A stretch of 64,000 nucleotides of DNA from Clostridia bacterium (lineage in GTDB: Bacteria > Bacillota > Clostridia > Oscillospirales > CAG-272), in the NCBI GenBank assembly GCA_017502875.1, contig JAFVUF010000012.1:62001-126000 (forward strand), given 5' to 3'. This document shows positions 24,360 through 32,466 of the stretch, in pieces; the stretch's first letter is position 1; the number at the start of each line of letters is the position of its first letter. The position numbers were made by a program, and so were the translations under genes. The notes under the pieces are model-generated. The model was not told the DNA's origin. It saw only the letters and a list, made by a program, of their open reading frames with translations, and made no database searches.

Positions 24360-27149
24360 TCAAAGTCCAAGTATGCGTTTACATCTCGGGCAGACGTACT
24401 CGCCGTCAACCTCAAACGCGTCAGAGGAATGCTTCCAGCAGCGAGCGCACTTCTCGCCCTCCGCCTCGCTTACCTCAACGGAAATAGCCTCGCCCTCGGC
24501 GACCTCTCCCTTGACAAGCTCAGTTCCCGAAACTATAAACACGTCGGAAAGCTCGTCCTGTGTGAAGCCGTTAAGGAAACCGTAGGTCTCGCCGTCAGCG
24601 GTGATAACCACCTTCGCCTCAAGGGACTTACCGATAAGCTTCTGCGCTCTTGCTACCTCAAGCGCGGAAAGAACGCTGTCGCGAAGCTCAAACAGCTTCT
24701 CGTAACGCTCCTCCTCAGCCTTAAACGGCTCGCTTTCGTCATACTCAGGCATATCGTTTAAGAGAACGTTTCTTACGTCGTCGGACTCAAGATGAGCCAT
24801 AGAGCGCCATATCTCATCAGCGGTAAACACGAGGATAGGCGAGATAAGACGGGTAAGAGCCGAAAGAATCTTATACATTACGGTCTGCGCGCAGCGGCGA
24901 AGCTCGCCGTCCTTCGTCTCAACGTAAGCTCTGTCCTTAACAATGTCAATATACATCTTAGACATTTCAATGGTACAGAAATTGCTTACAGCGTGATAAA
25001 CGTCGTGGAAGCGGCAGGCGTCGTACGCCTCTCTTACCTCTTTTACCAGCTTGTTGAGTCTGGCCAGCGCCCACTTATCAATATCAGGCAGCTTGCTTTC
25101 GTCAACCATATCCCTGTTGGGATCAAAATCCGTATCGGCAGTACCGAGGTTACCCATAAGAATACGGGCGGTGTTACGGATTTTCCTGTAAACCTCGGAG
25201 AGCTGCTTTAAGATATCCTTGGAGATTCTCGCGTCAACGGTAAACTCAACGGACGAAACCCACAGACGAAGGATATCCGCGCCGTAGGTGTCAATGACCT
25301 CCTTCGGAGAAACGGCGTTACCGAGGCTCTTGTGCATTGCCTTGCCCTCTCCGTCAACAGTCCAGCCGTGAGTAATTATCTTCTTGAACGGAGCGACGCC
25401 CTTGGAGGCGATAGAGGTGAGCATAGAGGACTGGAACCAGCCTCTGTACTGGTCTCCGCCTTCGAGATAAATATCGGCGGGAGAGGTGAGGTCGTCTCTT
25501 TCGTCAAGAACGCCCGCGTGAGAGGAGCCGGAATCGAACCAAACGTCCATGATATCCTTTTCCTTTGTAAACTCGGTACAGCCGCACTCGCATTTAAGTC
25601 CGGGAACAATCTCGGAGGCGTCCATATCGTACCAGGCGTTAGAGCCTTTTTCACGGAACAAAGCGGAAACCTTGGAAATGGTCTCCTCGTTTACGATATA
25701 CTTACCGCAATCACGGCAGTAAAGTATCGGTATCGGAACACCCCAGTTACGCTGACGGGAGATACACCAGTCGTTTCTCTCTCTTATCATAGCGACCATT
25801 CTGTCCTTACCCCAAGCGGGTATCCACTGAATATCGTCGCAAGCCTTTACCGCCTGCTCGGTCATCTCCTTAACGGAGGCAAACCACTGCTCTGTCGCAC
25901 GGTAGATGATAGGATTCTTACATCTCCAGCAGTGCGGATAGGGGTGAACTATTCTTTCAAGACCGAGAAGCGCGCCGCTTTCGGTGATATCGGCAAGGAT
26001 AGCCACGTTAGCCTCAGCCGTAGTGAGACCCTCGTACTTACCCGCCTCAGCGGTCATCTTGCCCTTTGCGTCAACGGGAACGATAAGCTCAGGAAGTCCC
26101 TCGTACTTGCGCCATACGTCAAAGTCCTCGGCGCCGAAGCCGGGAGCCGTATGAACGCAGCCCGTACCGCTTTCAAGCGTAACGTGAGCGCCGCAGATAA
26201 CGTAAGATGGTCTGTCCATAAACGGATGAGCCGCCTTCATTCCCTCCATATCTCTGCCCTTGAGCGTACCGAGAACCTCGTAGTCGCCAAGACCGACGGT
26301 TTTTGCGACGGTTTCGAGCAGCTCGCTGGCTATGATATAAGCCTCGTCTCCTACCTTAACGACGGAGTAGACGTAATCGGGGTTAAGACAGATACCGAGG
26401 TTGCCGGGAAGCGTCCAGGTGGTAGTTGTCCAGATAACGAAGTAAACCTTTTCGGGAACACCCGCAATGCCTCTTATCTTACCTCCGAGGTCGTCCGTAA
26501 CCTCAAACTTAACGTAAATAGAGTCGCAGGGGTCGTCGTTATACTCAATCTCAGCCTCAGCCAGAGCCGTCTCGTCATAGGCGCACCAATAAACAGGCTT
26601 CATGCCCTTGTAGATATAGCCCTTCTTCGCCATCTCGCCAAAGACCTCTATCTGTCTCGCCTCAAATTCGGGAGCGAGGGTGAGGTAAGGTCTGTCCCAA
26701 TCACCGATAACACCGAGGCGCTTGAAGCCCTCTCTCTGTATGTTAACGTAGGAAAGAACGAAGTCCTTACACTTGTTTCTGAAATCGGAAACGGACATAG
26801 AGCCGCGGTCAAGCTTGGTCTGCTTGATGATAGCGCTCTCAGCGGGCAGTCCGTGGCAGTCCCAGCCGGGAACGTAGGGCGCGCGGTAGCCGGTCATATT
26901 GTGATAACGGACGATAAAGTCCTTTAAAATCTTGTTGAGCGCGTGTCCGATATGGATATCGCCGTTAGCGTAGGGGGGGCCGTCGTGAAGGATAAAGGTA
27001 GGCTTGTCGGCGTTCTTCTCCATAAGCGCCTGATAAAGCTCGTGCTCCTCCCACTCGCCGAGCATGACGGGCTCGCGCTGAGGAAGATTAGCTCTCATCG
27101 CAAACTCTGTCGCGGGTAAATTAAGTGATTTTGAATAATCGGTAGCCAT
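24360..27149 (-). CDS. ileS: Isoleucyl-tRNA synthetase
   Basis: A 929-residue class I synthetase with HIGHALNK (about residues 66-73), WDCHGLP, the CP1 editing domain between about 200 and 390, and the KMSKS loop in the variant form AMHKSLGN (about 602-609). The anticodon domain follows. A C-terminal zinc finger with CARCW and CPRC sits at the end. The histidine variant of the KMSKS loop is, as I recall, common among clostridial IleRS. Only 36 bp separate it from sepF, leaving no room for a T-box leader. Confidence 0.96.
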   Translation of the reverse strand: MATDYSKSLNLPATEFAMRANLPQREPVMLGEWEEHELYQALMEKNADKPTFILHDGPPYANGDIHIGHALNKILKDFIVRYHNMTGYRAPYVPGWDCHGLPAESAIIKQTKLDRGSMSVSDFRNKCKDFVLSYVNIQREGFKRLGVIGDWDRPYLTLAPEFEARQIEVFGEMAKKGYIYKGMKPVYWCAYDETALAEAEIEYNDDPCDSIYVKFEVTDDLGGKIRGIAGVPEKVYFVIWTTTTWTLPGNLGICLNPDYVYSVVKVGDEAYIIASELLETVAKTVGLGDYEVLGTLKGRDMEGMKAAHPFMDRPSYVICGAHVTLESGTGCVHTAPGFGAEDFDVWRKYEGLPELIVPVDAKGKMTAEAGKYEGLTTAEANVAILADITESGALLGLERIVHPYPHCWRCKNPIIYRATEQWFASVKEMTEQAVKACDDIQWIPAWGKDRMVAMIRERNDWCISRQRNWGVPIPILYCRDCGKYIVNEETISKVSALFREKGSNAWYDMDASEIVPGLKCECGCTEFTKEKDIMDVWFDSGSSHAGVLDERDDLTSPADIYLEGGDQYRGWFQSSMLTSIASKGVAPFKKIITHGWTVDGEGKAMHKSLGNAVSPKEVIDTYGADILRLWVSSVEFTVDARISKDILKQLSEVYRKIRNTARILMGNLGTADTDFDPNRDMVDESKLPDIDKWALARLNKLVKEVREAYDACRFHDVYHAVSNFCTIEMSKMYIDIVKDRAYVETKDGELRRCAQTVMYKILSALTRLISPILVFTADEIWRSMAHLESDDVRNVLLNDMPEYDESEPFKAEEERYEKLFELRDSVLSALEVARAQKLIGKSLEAKVVITADGETYGFLNGFTQDELSDVFIVSGTELVKGEVAEGEAISVEVSEAEGEKCARCWKHSSDAFEVDGEYVCPRCKRILGL

Positions 27150-27185
27150 TTTTATGTTCTCCTAAATTTCCTGTATTTTCGCTGA

Positions 27186-27539
27186 TTATTTATTATCGTT
27201 TGTGTCGACGTTAACGCCCTTGGGGGTGAGAAGGAAGGTTCTGTCTGAGGGGCGCTCTATCTTTCCGTTTACCGCGTAGATAACTCCCGCGACGTAGTCA
27301 AGCATTCTTCTGGCGTTGACGTCGGAAAGGTCGTCAAGGTTAAGGACTATCGTCTGTCCCACCTTTAAGCTATCGGCTATCTCGGTAGCCTCGTTAAGCT
27401 TCTTTGGACGCACGACCTTCATTTGAAGCACGTTCTGAACGGTCTCTCTTTTTACCGGTATAGGTTCGGGAATAATGGGCTGAAGTATCTCTTCCTCTTC
27501 ATCGTAAGCGTTCATTCTTCTGTTGTTAAAAAGTGGCAT
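27186..27539 (-). CDS. sepF: Cell division protein SepF
   Basis: This 117-residue protein anchors and bundles FtsZ at the division site. The N-terminal MPLFNNRR is the membrane-targeting start, followed by an acidic proline-rich linker. The conserved globular domain (about residues 35-110) includes VVRPKKLNEA, VLNLDDLSDVNARRMLDY and TFLLTPKGV. ATG 27539 is chosen because GAGGAGG lies 8 bases upstream and it gives the expected N-terminus. Genes usually found between sepF and ileS (ylmG, ylmH, divIVA) are absent. Confidence 0.93.
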   Translation of the reverse strand: MPLFNNRRMNAYDEEEEILQPIIPEPIPVKRETVQNVLQMKVVRPKKLNEATEIADSLKVGQTIVLNLDDLSDVNARRMLDYVAGVIYAVNGKIERPSDRTFLLTPKGVNVDTNDNK

Positions 27540-27578
27540 GAATTTTTCCTCCTCGTATAGCAATCGGTTTTATGCAAA

Positions 27579-28301
27579 TCAATTATTTTCTGCGTTTAGT
27601 TGGGGGTAAACCCTTTTTCCGAAAACGGCGCTTCCGACTCTTACCATAGTAGAGCCGCATTCCACCGCCTCGGCGTAGCTGTCCGACATTCCCATGCTGA
27701 GAACGTCCATTTTTACTCCCTCAATATCCTTCGCCTTAAGCTCCTCGAAAATCTGTTTCGTCTGCTTAAAGTATTCTTTATATTGCTCGGACGAGCATTT
27801 TGCGGGCGCCATAGTCATAACTCCCCGTATATCCAGCCCGTCAAGCTCGGCGACCCGCCGCGTAAAGTCCTCGGTGTTTTCCGGATAGACACCGCTTTTT
27901 TCCGCTTCCCTTGCGATGTTTATCTCGATAAGCACGGGCATTTTTATGCCCCTTGCCTTAGCCCTTTTCGATATTTCAAGCGCAAGCTCGTAGCGGTCAA
28001 GCGAATGTATCATATCCACCTTGTCGATTATCTGCCTCACCTTGTTGGTTTGCAGATGACCGATAAAGTGAACGGTAAGCCTGTCCTTTTCAAGCGCGCC
28101 GTACTTTTCGAGCAGCTCCTGAACCTTGTTTTCGCCTATAATTAATGCGCCCACGCGCGAGCTTAAAGCGTTTATCACCTCGGCGGACACCGTCTTCGTA
28201 GCTAAAAGAAGCTTGACGTCCTCTCCGCCCGAGGCGGTACGTATTCGGGAAAGCACGCCGCCAAGATTGGCTTCAACCGTCTTTATGTATTCACTGTTCA
28301 T
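27579..28301 (-). CDS. yggS: YggS/YlmE-type pyridoxal phosphate homeostasis protein
   Basis: A 240-residue alanine-racemase-fold protein that binds PLP. The lysine that forms the Schiff base lies in LLATKTVSAE (about residue 36), followed by GENKVQEL, VHFIGHLQTNK, the EINIAREAEKSGV block and LSMGMSDSY. Homologues keep free PLP balanced and have no known dedicated catalysis. ATG 28301 is preferred because AAAGGAGG stands 7 bases upstream; the longer frame to 28328 has no support. It precedes sepF as in Bacillus. Confidence 0.93.
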   Translation of the reverse strand: MNSEYIKTVEANLGGVLSRIRTASGGEDVKLLLATKTVSAEVINALSSRVGALIIGENKVQELLEKYGALEKDRLTVHFIGHLQTNKVRQIIDKVDMIHSLDRYELALEISKRAKARGIKMPVLIEINIAREAEKSGVYPENTEDFTRRVAELDGLDIRGVMTMAPAKCSSEQYKEYFKQTKQIFEELKAKDIEGVKMDVLSMGMSDSYAEAVECGSTMVRVGSAVFGKRVYPQLNAENN

Positions 28302-28358
28302 ACGGCGCCCTCCTTTGCGGCAAATCAAAATCGCTATGTTCGATAATTATAACATAAT

Positions 28359-29306
28359 TTAATTATTATTTATTATATCAAACGCAGAATTTACAATAAG
28401 TTTAAATTTGTCCTCGCCGCAAAGCTCGTCAACGTATATCCATTTTACGTTTTTGTTTCGGCGGAACCAAGTGAGCTGGCGCTTGGCGTAATTTCTTGAC
28501 GCCTGCTTAATCAGAGCTACAGCCCCGTCAAGTGAGCAGTATCCGTCAAAATAGCTTAGAATTTCCTTGTATCCTATGCCGTCAGAGGCGGTAGACGCGC
28601 GAAATTCCTCGCAGTCAAGTCCTCTGACCTCATCGATAAGTCCGCTTTCGAGCATAATATCCACACGTCTGTCTATTCTGTCGTAAAGCGTCTGGCGGTT
28701 ACGGAAGTCAAGCCCGATAATCACCGACTCGTACGGAGGCTTAATACACCTCGACTGCTCGTCCCAAGCGCTTTTGATTTTACCCGTAACGTGAAATATT
28801 TCGAGCGCGCGGATAACGCGCTTGACGTTGTTCATATGGATAGCCTCAGCGGAAACGGGGTCTATGGCAGTTAACATGGCGTGAAGCTCAGAGGGCGTTT
28901 TCTTCTCCATTTCTGCTCGGAAGATTTCGTCCTTACCCGCGTCGGAGAAACCCGAAATGCCGATAACGCTGTCAAGATAAAGCCCCGTGCCGCCGCAGAA
29001 AACCACCCGCTTACCGCGGCTTTGAATGTCATCAATCGCCTTTTTGGCGAGGAAAGCGTAATCGGCGCAGGAAAATTCGCCGCTTGGCTCGATGACATCG
29101 ATAAGATGATGTGGAATTCCCCTCATCTCCTCGCCGCTCACCTTGGCGCTTCCTATATCCATACCCTTGTAGACCTGAACGGAGTCGCAGGAAATGACCT
29201 CGCCGTCCAAAAGCCTCGCAAGCTCGACAGCCAAAGCCGTCTTACCCGAAGCAGTCGGTCCCACAACGGCTATGATTTGGCTATTTTCAGATGATGTAAC
29301 GCTCAC
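28359..29306 (-). CDS. miaA: tRNA dimethylallyltransferase
   Basis: The 315-residue enzyme transfers a dimethylallyl group to A37 of tRNAs reading UNN codons. The P-loop GPTASGKT (about residues 16-23), the DSVQVYKGMDIGSAK block, the FCGGTGLYLDSV motif and the C-terminal SRNYAKRQLTWFRR are all diagnostic. It starts a block of minus-strand genes downstream of aroC, separated by 396 bp of hairpin repeats. The frame ends 57 bp before yggS. Confidence 0.96.
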   Translation of the reverse strand: MSVTSSENSQIIAVVGPTASGKTALAVELARLLDGEVISCDSVQVYKGMDIGSAKVSGEEMRGIPHHLIDVIEPSGEFSCADYAFLAKKAIDDIQSRGKRVVFCGGTGLYLDSVIGISGFSDAGKDEIFRAEMEKKTPSELHAMLTAIDPVSAEAIHMNNVKRVIRALEIFHVTGKIKSAWDEQSRCIKPPYESVIIGLDFRNRQTLYDRIDRRVDIMLESGLIDEVRGLDCEEFRASTASDGIGYKEILSYFDGYCSLDGAVALIKQASRNYAKRQLTWFRRNKNVKWIYVDELCGEDKFKLIVNSAFDIINNN

Positions 29307-29325
29307 TTAGTTCATCTCCCAAAGA

Positions 29326-29460
29326 AATTTTCGCTTTCTTGAAAGAAAGCTTGCAAAGAACTTCCTTTACAACGTTCTACCGCCGTTTTTGTGTAATATC
29401 CGACTTCACAATGGCGGCAGTCCGTTGTAAAGTAGGTTTTTGTAGCATTTTTTCAAAAAC
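29326..29460. repeat. Diverged family A element, double-ended (copy A5)
   Basis: Hairpin 2 is present in minus orientation at the left (29333-29350, GCTTTCTTGAAAGAAAGC, followed by TTGCAAAGAAC). A central stem joins TTTACAACG (29366-29374) and CGTTGTAAA (29423-29431). A GTTTTTG/CAAAAAC hairpin (29436-29460) closes the right end. Together with copy A4 it fills the 396-bp gap between miaA and aroC; I see no coding sequence there. Confidence 0.55.
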
Positions 29461-29555
29461 AAAACCCTCGGGCGATAAAACAAACGAGTGCTTCGTCATC
29501 AGAAATATCCGAAAACCGAGCTTTGCCGTAAAATCAAGCTGTAAGAAATACCCCT

Positions 29556-29700
29556 TTTCGAAAAGACTGTACGAAGTAATCTCTTACACCGATAATCCCC
29601 CATACAAAAGCTCCGATTTCTTAAAACATTCGGGCTATCGGTATAAGAGAGTTCTTTGCGCAGCTTTCTTCCAAGAAAGCGCGTATCTCTTCCAGCTCGA
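29556..29700 (+). repeat. Family A structured repeat, copy A4
   Basis: Hairpin 1 arms are CTCTTACACCGATA (29581-29594) and TATCGGTATAAGAG (29636-29649), with a 41-base loop. GTTCTTTGCGCAGC follows, then hairpin 2 (29663-29680, GCTTTCTT/AAGAAAGC) and GCGTATCTCTTCC. The right edge lies within a few bases of the aroC stop. Hairpin 1 shares ACACCGATA with copy A3, although those of A1 and A2 differ. Confidence 0.7.
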
Positions 29701-29702
29701 CT

Positions 29703-30803
29703 TTACGCCAAACCCCCGTCTTTTGATATTATCAGGTCGGCGATGACCGCCGCGGCAATGCTTTCAACGCAAGGTAACGCCCTTATCGCGATACACGGGT
29801 CGTGTCTGCCGTTCACAGTAATTTTGGCGTTCTCCATTCTGGAAAGCGAAACGGTATCCTGCTCAATGCTAATCGAAGCCGTAGGCTTGAACGCCACGCG
29901 GAAAACTATCGGCATACCGTCGCTTATTCCTCCGATAACGCCGCCGCAGTTGTTGGTTCTCGTAACCACCCTGCCGTCCCTTATCTCAAACGGGTCGTTA
30001 TGCTCGCTTCCACGCATTTTCGTCGCCTCAAAGCCAAGCCCAAACTCAATTCCGCGCACGCCGCCAAGCCCGAACATCGCACCCGCAAGCCTGTTTTCTA
30101 TTCCGTCGTACAGCGGATTGCCGTATCCGGCGGGCAAGCCGAGAATTGCGCACTCAACCACTCCGCCAAGCGAATCCCCGTCCATAACGGCGTCCGAAAG
30201 CGCCAGCGTCATCTTCTCAGCGCTTTCCCTGCTAAGCGTGGGAAGCGTTTCCCCCGCAAGCGCTCTTTCAAAATCGCTTGCGTTCACATCGGTAAGCGAA
30301 AACGGCTCGTCCTTAATACCGCCGACGGAATAAAGATGCGTACCGATAACGATACCCTTTTTTTCAAGCATCTGCTTCAAAATACCTCCCACAGCGCACA
30401 GCGGCGCGGTCAGACGCGCGGAAAAATGACCTCCGCCGCGAAGGTCAATGCCGCTTCCGTAACGCATCTGCGCGGTATACTCGGCATGAGACGGACGAGG
30501 CGTATCGGCAAAGCCCTTGTAGTCGCCTGAACGGACGTTTTTGTTGTATATCTTAGCCGTAAGCGCTTCCCCGTCGGTAACGAGAGCGTCAGTCATTCCC
30601 GTCTCGAAAACGGGAAGGTCCTCCTCTTTTCTCGGCGTAGTGAACGGAAGGTTACCGCCCTGTCGGCGCTTCATAAAGGCAAGAAGCCTGTCCTTGTCCA
30701 CGGCAAAGCCCTTAGGCAGTCCTGCCGCCGTACACGAAACGAACTCGCCGTGCGACTCACCCTCAAGCATGAATTTTAAATTTTCTCCGAAATAAGAACG
30801 CAT
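29703..30803 (-). CDS. aroC: Chorismate synthase
   Basis: This 366-residue FMN-dependent lyase makes chorismate from EPSP in the last common step of aromatic biosynthesis. Family signatures: GESHGE near residue 16, RRQGG, the RPSHAEYTAQMRYG block near residue 110, FSARLTAP, and the DSLGGVVE and NCGGVIGGISDG blocks. ATG 30803 follows GGAGAAAAACT and gives the normal N-terminus; the upstream extension of the frame is unsupported. It is one of four shikimate genes spread over 29.7-38 kb. Confidence 0.95.
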   Translation of the reverse strand: MRSYFGENLKFMLEGESHGEFVSCTAAGLPKGFAVDKDRLLAFMKRRQGGNLPFTTPRKEEDLPVFETGMTDALVTDGEALTAKIYNKNVRSGDYKGFADTPRPSHAEYTAQMRYGSGIDLRGGGHFSARLTAPLCAVGGILKQMLEKKGIVIGTHLYSVGGIKDEPFSLTDVNASDFERALAGETLPTLSRESAEKMTLALSDAVMDGDSLGGVVECAILGLPAGYGNPLYDGIENRLAGAMFGLGGVRGIEFGLGFEATKMRGSEHNDPFEIRDGRVVTRTNNCGGVIGGISDGMPIVFRVAFKPTASISIEQDTVSLSRMENAKITVNGRHDPCIAIRALPCVESIAAAVIADLIISKDGGLA

Positions 30804-30841
30804 AGTTTTTCTCCGAAAATGTATTATGTAATAAGTATCGC

Positions 30842-30925
30842 GCAAAGGCAGTAAATCCCCATCTCACGTCTTAGACGTGGCTTAAGATTGGCTTCTATAA
30901 ATCTTGCGCCCTTGGCACAATAACT
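30842..30925 (-). repeat. Hairpin-rich tail, possible IS605-type end relic
   Basis: Read on the minus strand: a TTGTGCC-AAG-GGCGCAA stem, then AGATT/AATCT enclosing TATAGAAGCC, then CCACGTCTAAGACGTG followed by AGATGGGGATTTACTGCC. The order 'GAAGCC... small palindrome ...GGGG ATTxAC' recalls right ends of IS200/IS605 elements and their TnpB guide-RNA scaffolds. No tnpA or tnpB is present, so this is a guess. Confidence 0.25.
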
Positions 30926-31150
30926 TTTTCTTTGATTAAAAATAGACCCATTTAATTTCGAATTTTATTCTGCGACAATCAGTAAGTCGCAGCTTTGCTT
31001 CGCAAAGACACAAAATTCTGGCGGACAACGGACATTATGTGTAAATTTGAGTTACAAAAAGAAAAGGTCGAAGGAGAATTTCGCTCTCTGCGGAGAGCGA
31101 GGAGAGCTCCGCGCCCTCCACCTCGCGAGCTTTTGAAAAAGCTCGATCAA
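30926..31150 (-). repeat. Family B structured repeat, copy B2 (inverted)
   Basis: The core 30958-31104 (147 bp) is the inverted counterpart of 10283-10431 (149 bp). On the minus strand it reads GAGCTTTTTCAAAAGCTC (a hairpin like hairpin 2 of family A), then GCTCTCCGCAGAGAGC, CCAGAATTTTGTGTCTTTGC, TTTGCGAAGCAAA and CTGATTGTCGCAGAA. It begins about 15-25 bases after the aroA stop in aroA-sense orientation. It fills most of the 362-bp gap to aroC. Confidence 0.8.
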
Positions 31151-31165
31151 AACCTTAAAATAAGG

Positions 31166-32464
31166 TTATTTTGAAACCCTTTCCAGCGCCTCAAAAAACG
31201 TCGGAAACGACTTGTTCACCGCTTCGGCACCGAGTATCTCGACCTCTTTTTCACAAAGCGCGGAAGCGATAGCGGCGCTCATCACTATTCTGTGGTCGCC
31301 CGCACCGTCAACCGTACCGCCGCGGAGCCTGCCCGTACCGAATATTCTCATAAAGTCCTGCCCGACCTCGACGTTTCCGCCAAGCGCGCGTATCAGTGCA
31401 GCGGTCGTTTCAATCCTGTCGCTTTCCTTAATGCGAAGCCTGCCCGCGTTGTATAGCAGACTTTCGCCCTTTGCGCCGCACGCCAGCACCGCAAGTATCG
31501 GGAAAATATCCGGGAACTGCGAAACGTCAACGGAAAAAGGCTTTATCTGCCCTTTCTTTACCGTCAGCGCTCCGTCCTGCCACGTAACCTCAGCGCCCGC
31601 GTCTTTAACTGCTTGCGCTATCGCCCTGTCGGGCTGGAGACTGTTTTCATCTAACCCGTAAAGCGTAATTTCACCGCTAAGCGCCGCAAGCACAACGAAA
31701 AACGAGGCACCCGACCAGTCGCCCTCGACAGTATACGAGCCTGGCGTTTTATATGTATCGTATATCTCGGCGCGCCCCATAGAGCACACCGCGCCCGTCT
31801 CACAGTCAAGCCTGTAACCGCCGAAATACCCCTCGATTTCATCGGCGCGGAGCTTTTTCCATTGCGCCCCGAACCTTGAAAGCGTCTTAACGGTCATATC
31901 CGCGTACAACTCTGATTGAAGCGGAGAGGACATAAGTATCTCGCACGGCTCGTTAGTAAGCGGCAAAGCCATAAGCAGTCCGCTGACGAACTGCGAGCTG
32001 ACGTTGCCGGGCAGAACGTATCTGCCGCCCGAAAGCCTTCCCGAAACGGTAAGCGGAAGCAGGTCTGCCGTAACCTCGCACCCCTTGCGCCTCAGCTCCT
32101 CGGTAAGCGGAAGCATAGGTCTTTCGGGGAGCTTGCCGACGCCCGAAAAGGACGTCTCCTTACCGAGCGCCGCAGCGACGGGTATGAGAAATCTCGCCGT
32201 CGAGCCGCTTTCTCCGCACCGCAGCGAGCCGCCGCCGTAGGCCCTGCCTCTGACCGAATATCCACCGCGGGTGCGCTCAACCGAAGCGCCGAGAGCATTA
32301 AGACACTCGGCTGTCGCCTCGATATCGGCGTTTAGCGCGTCAATTTTTATCTCCGTCTCACCCTCGCAAAGCGCGGCGCATATAAGCGCTCGGTGAGCGT
32401 CCGACTTTGAGCCAACGGCATTAAGGTCGCCGCACACCTCGGTAATCCTAACCCTTTTAATCAT
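31166..32464 (-). CDS. aroA: 3-phosphoshikimate 1-carboxyvinyltransferase (EPSP synthase)
   Basis: The 432-residue enzyme joins PEP to shikimate-3-phosphate. Substrate-binding blocks are visible: KSDAHRAL (about residues 19-26), CGESGSTARFLIP (about 83-95), SSQFVSGLLMALPL, LRIKESDRIETT near residue 345 and DHRIVMSAAIA near 393. The active-site acid lies in SQFPDIFPILAVLACG. It is two bases from aroB and probably co-transcribed with rbfA and aroB. Confidence 0.95.
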   Translation of the reverse strand: MIKRVRITEVCGDLNAVGSKSDAHRALICAALCEGETEIKIDALNADIEATAECLNALGASVERTRGGYSVRGRAYGGGSLRCGESGSTARFLIPVAAALGKETSFSGVGKLPERPMLPLTEELRRKGCEVTADLLPLTVSGRLSGGRYVLPGNVSSQFVSGLLMALPLTNEPCEILMSSPLQSELYADMTVKTLSRFGAQWKKLRADEIEGYFGGYRLDCETGAVCSMGRAEIYDTYKTPGSYTVEGDWSGASFFVVLAALSGEITLYGLDENSLQPDRAIAQAVKDAGAEVTWQDGALTVKKGQIKPFSVDVSQFPDIFPILAVLACGAKGESLLYNAGRLRIKESDRIETTAALIRALGGNVEVGQDFMRIFGTGRLRGGTVDGAGDHRIVMSAAIASALCEKEVEILGAEAVNKSFPTFFEALERVSK

Positions 32465-32466
32465 TT

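Noticed and set aside
27150-27185. T-box riboswitch for ileS (and for metG at 22678-22701)
   Set aside because: The gaps are 36 and 24 bp, far too short for a T-box leader.
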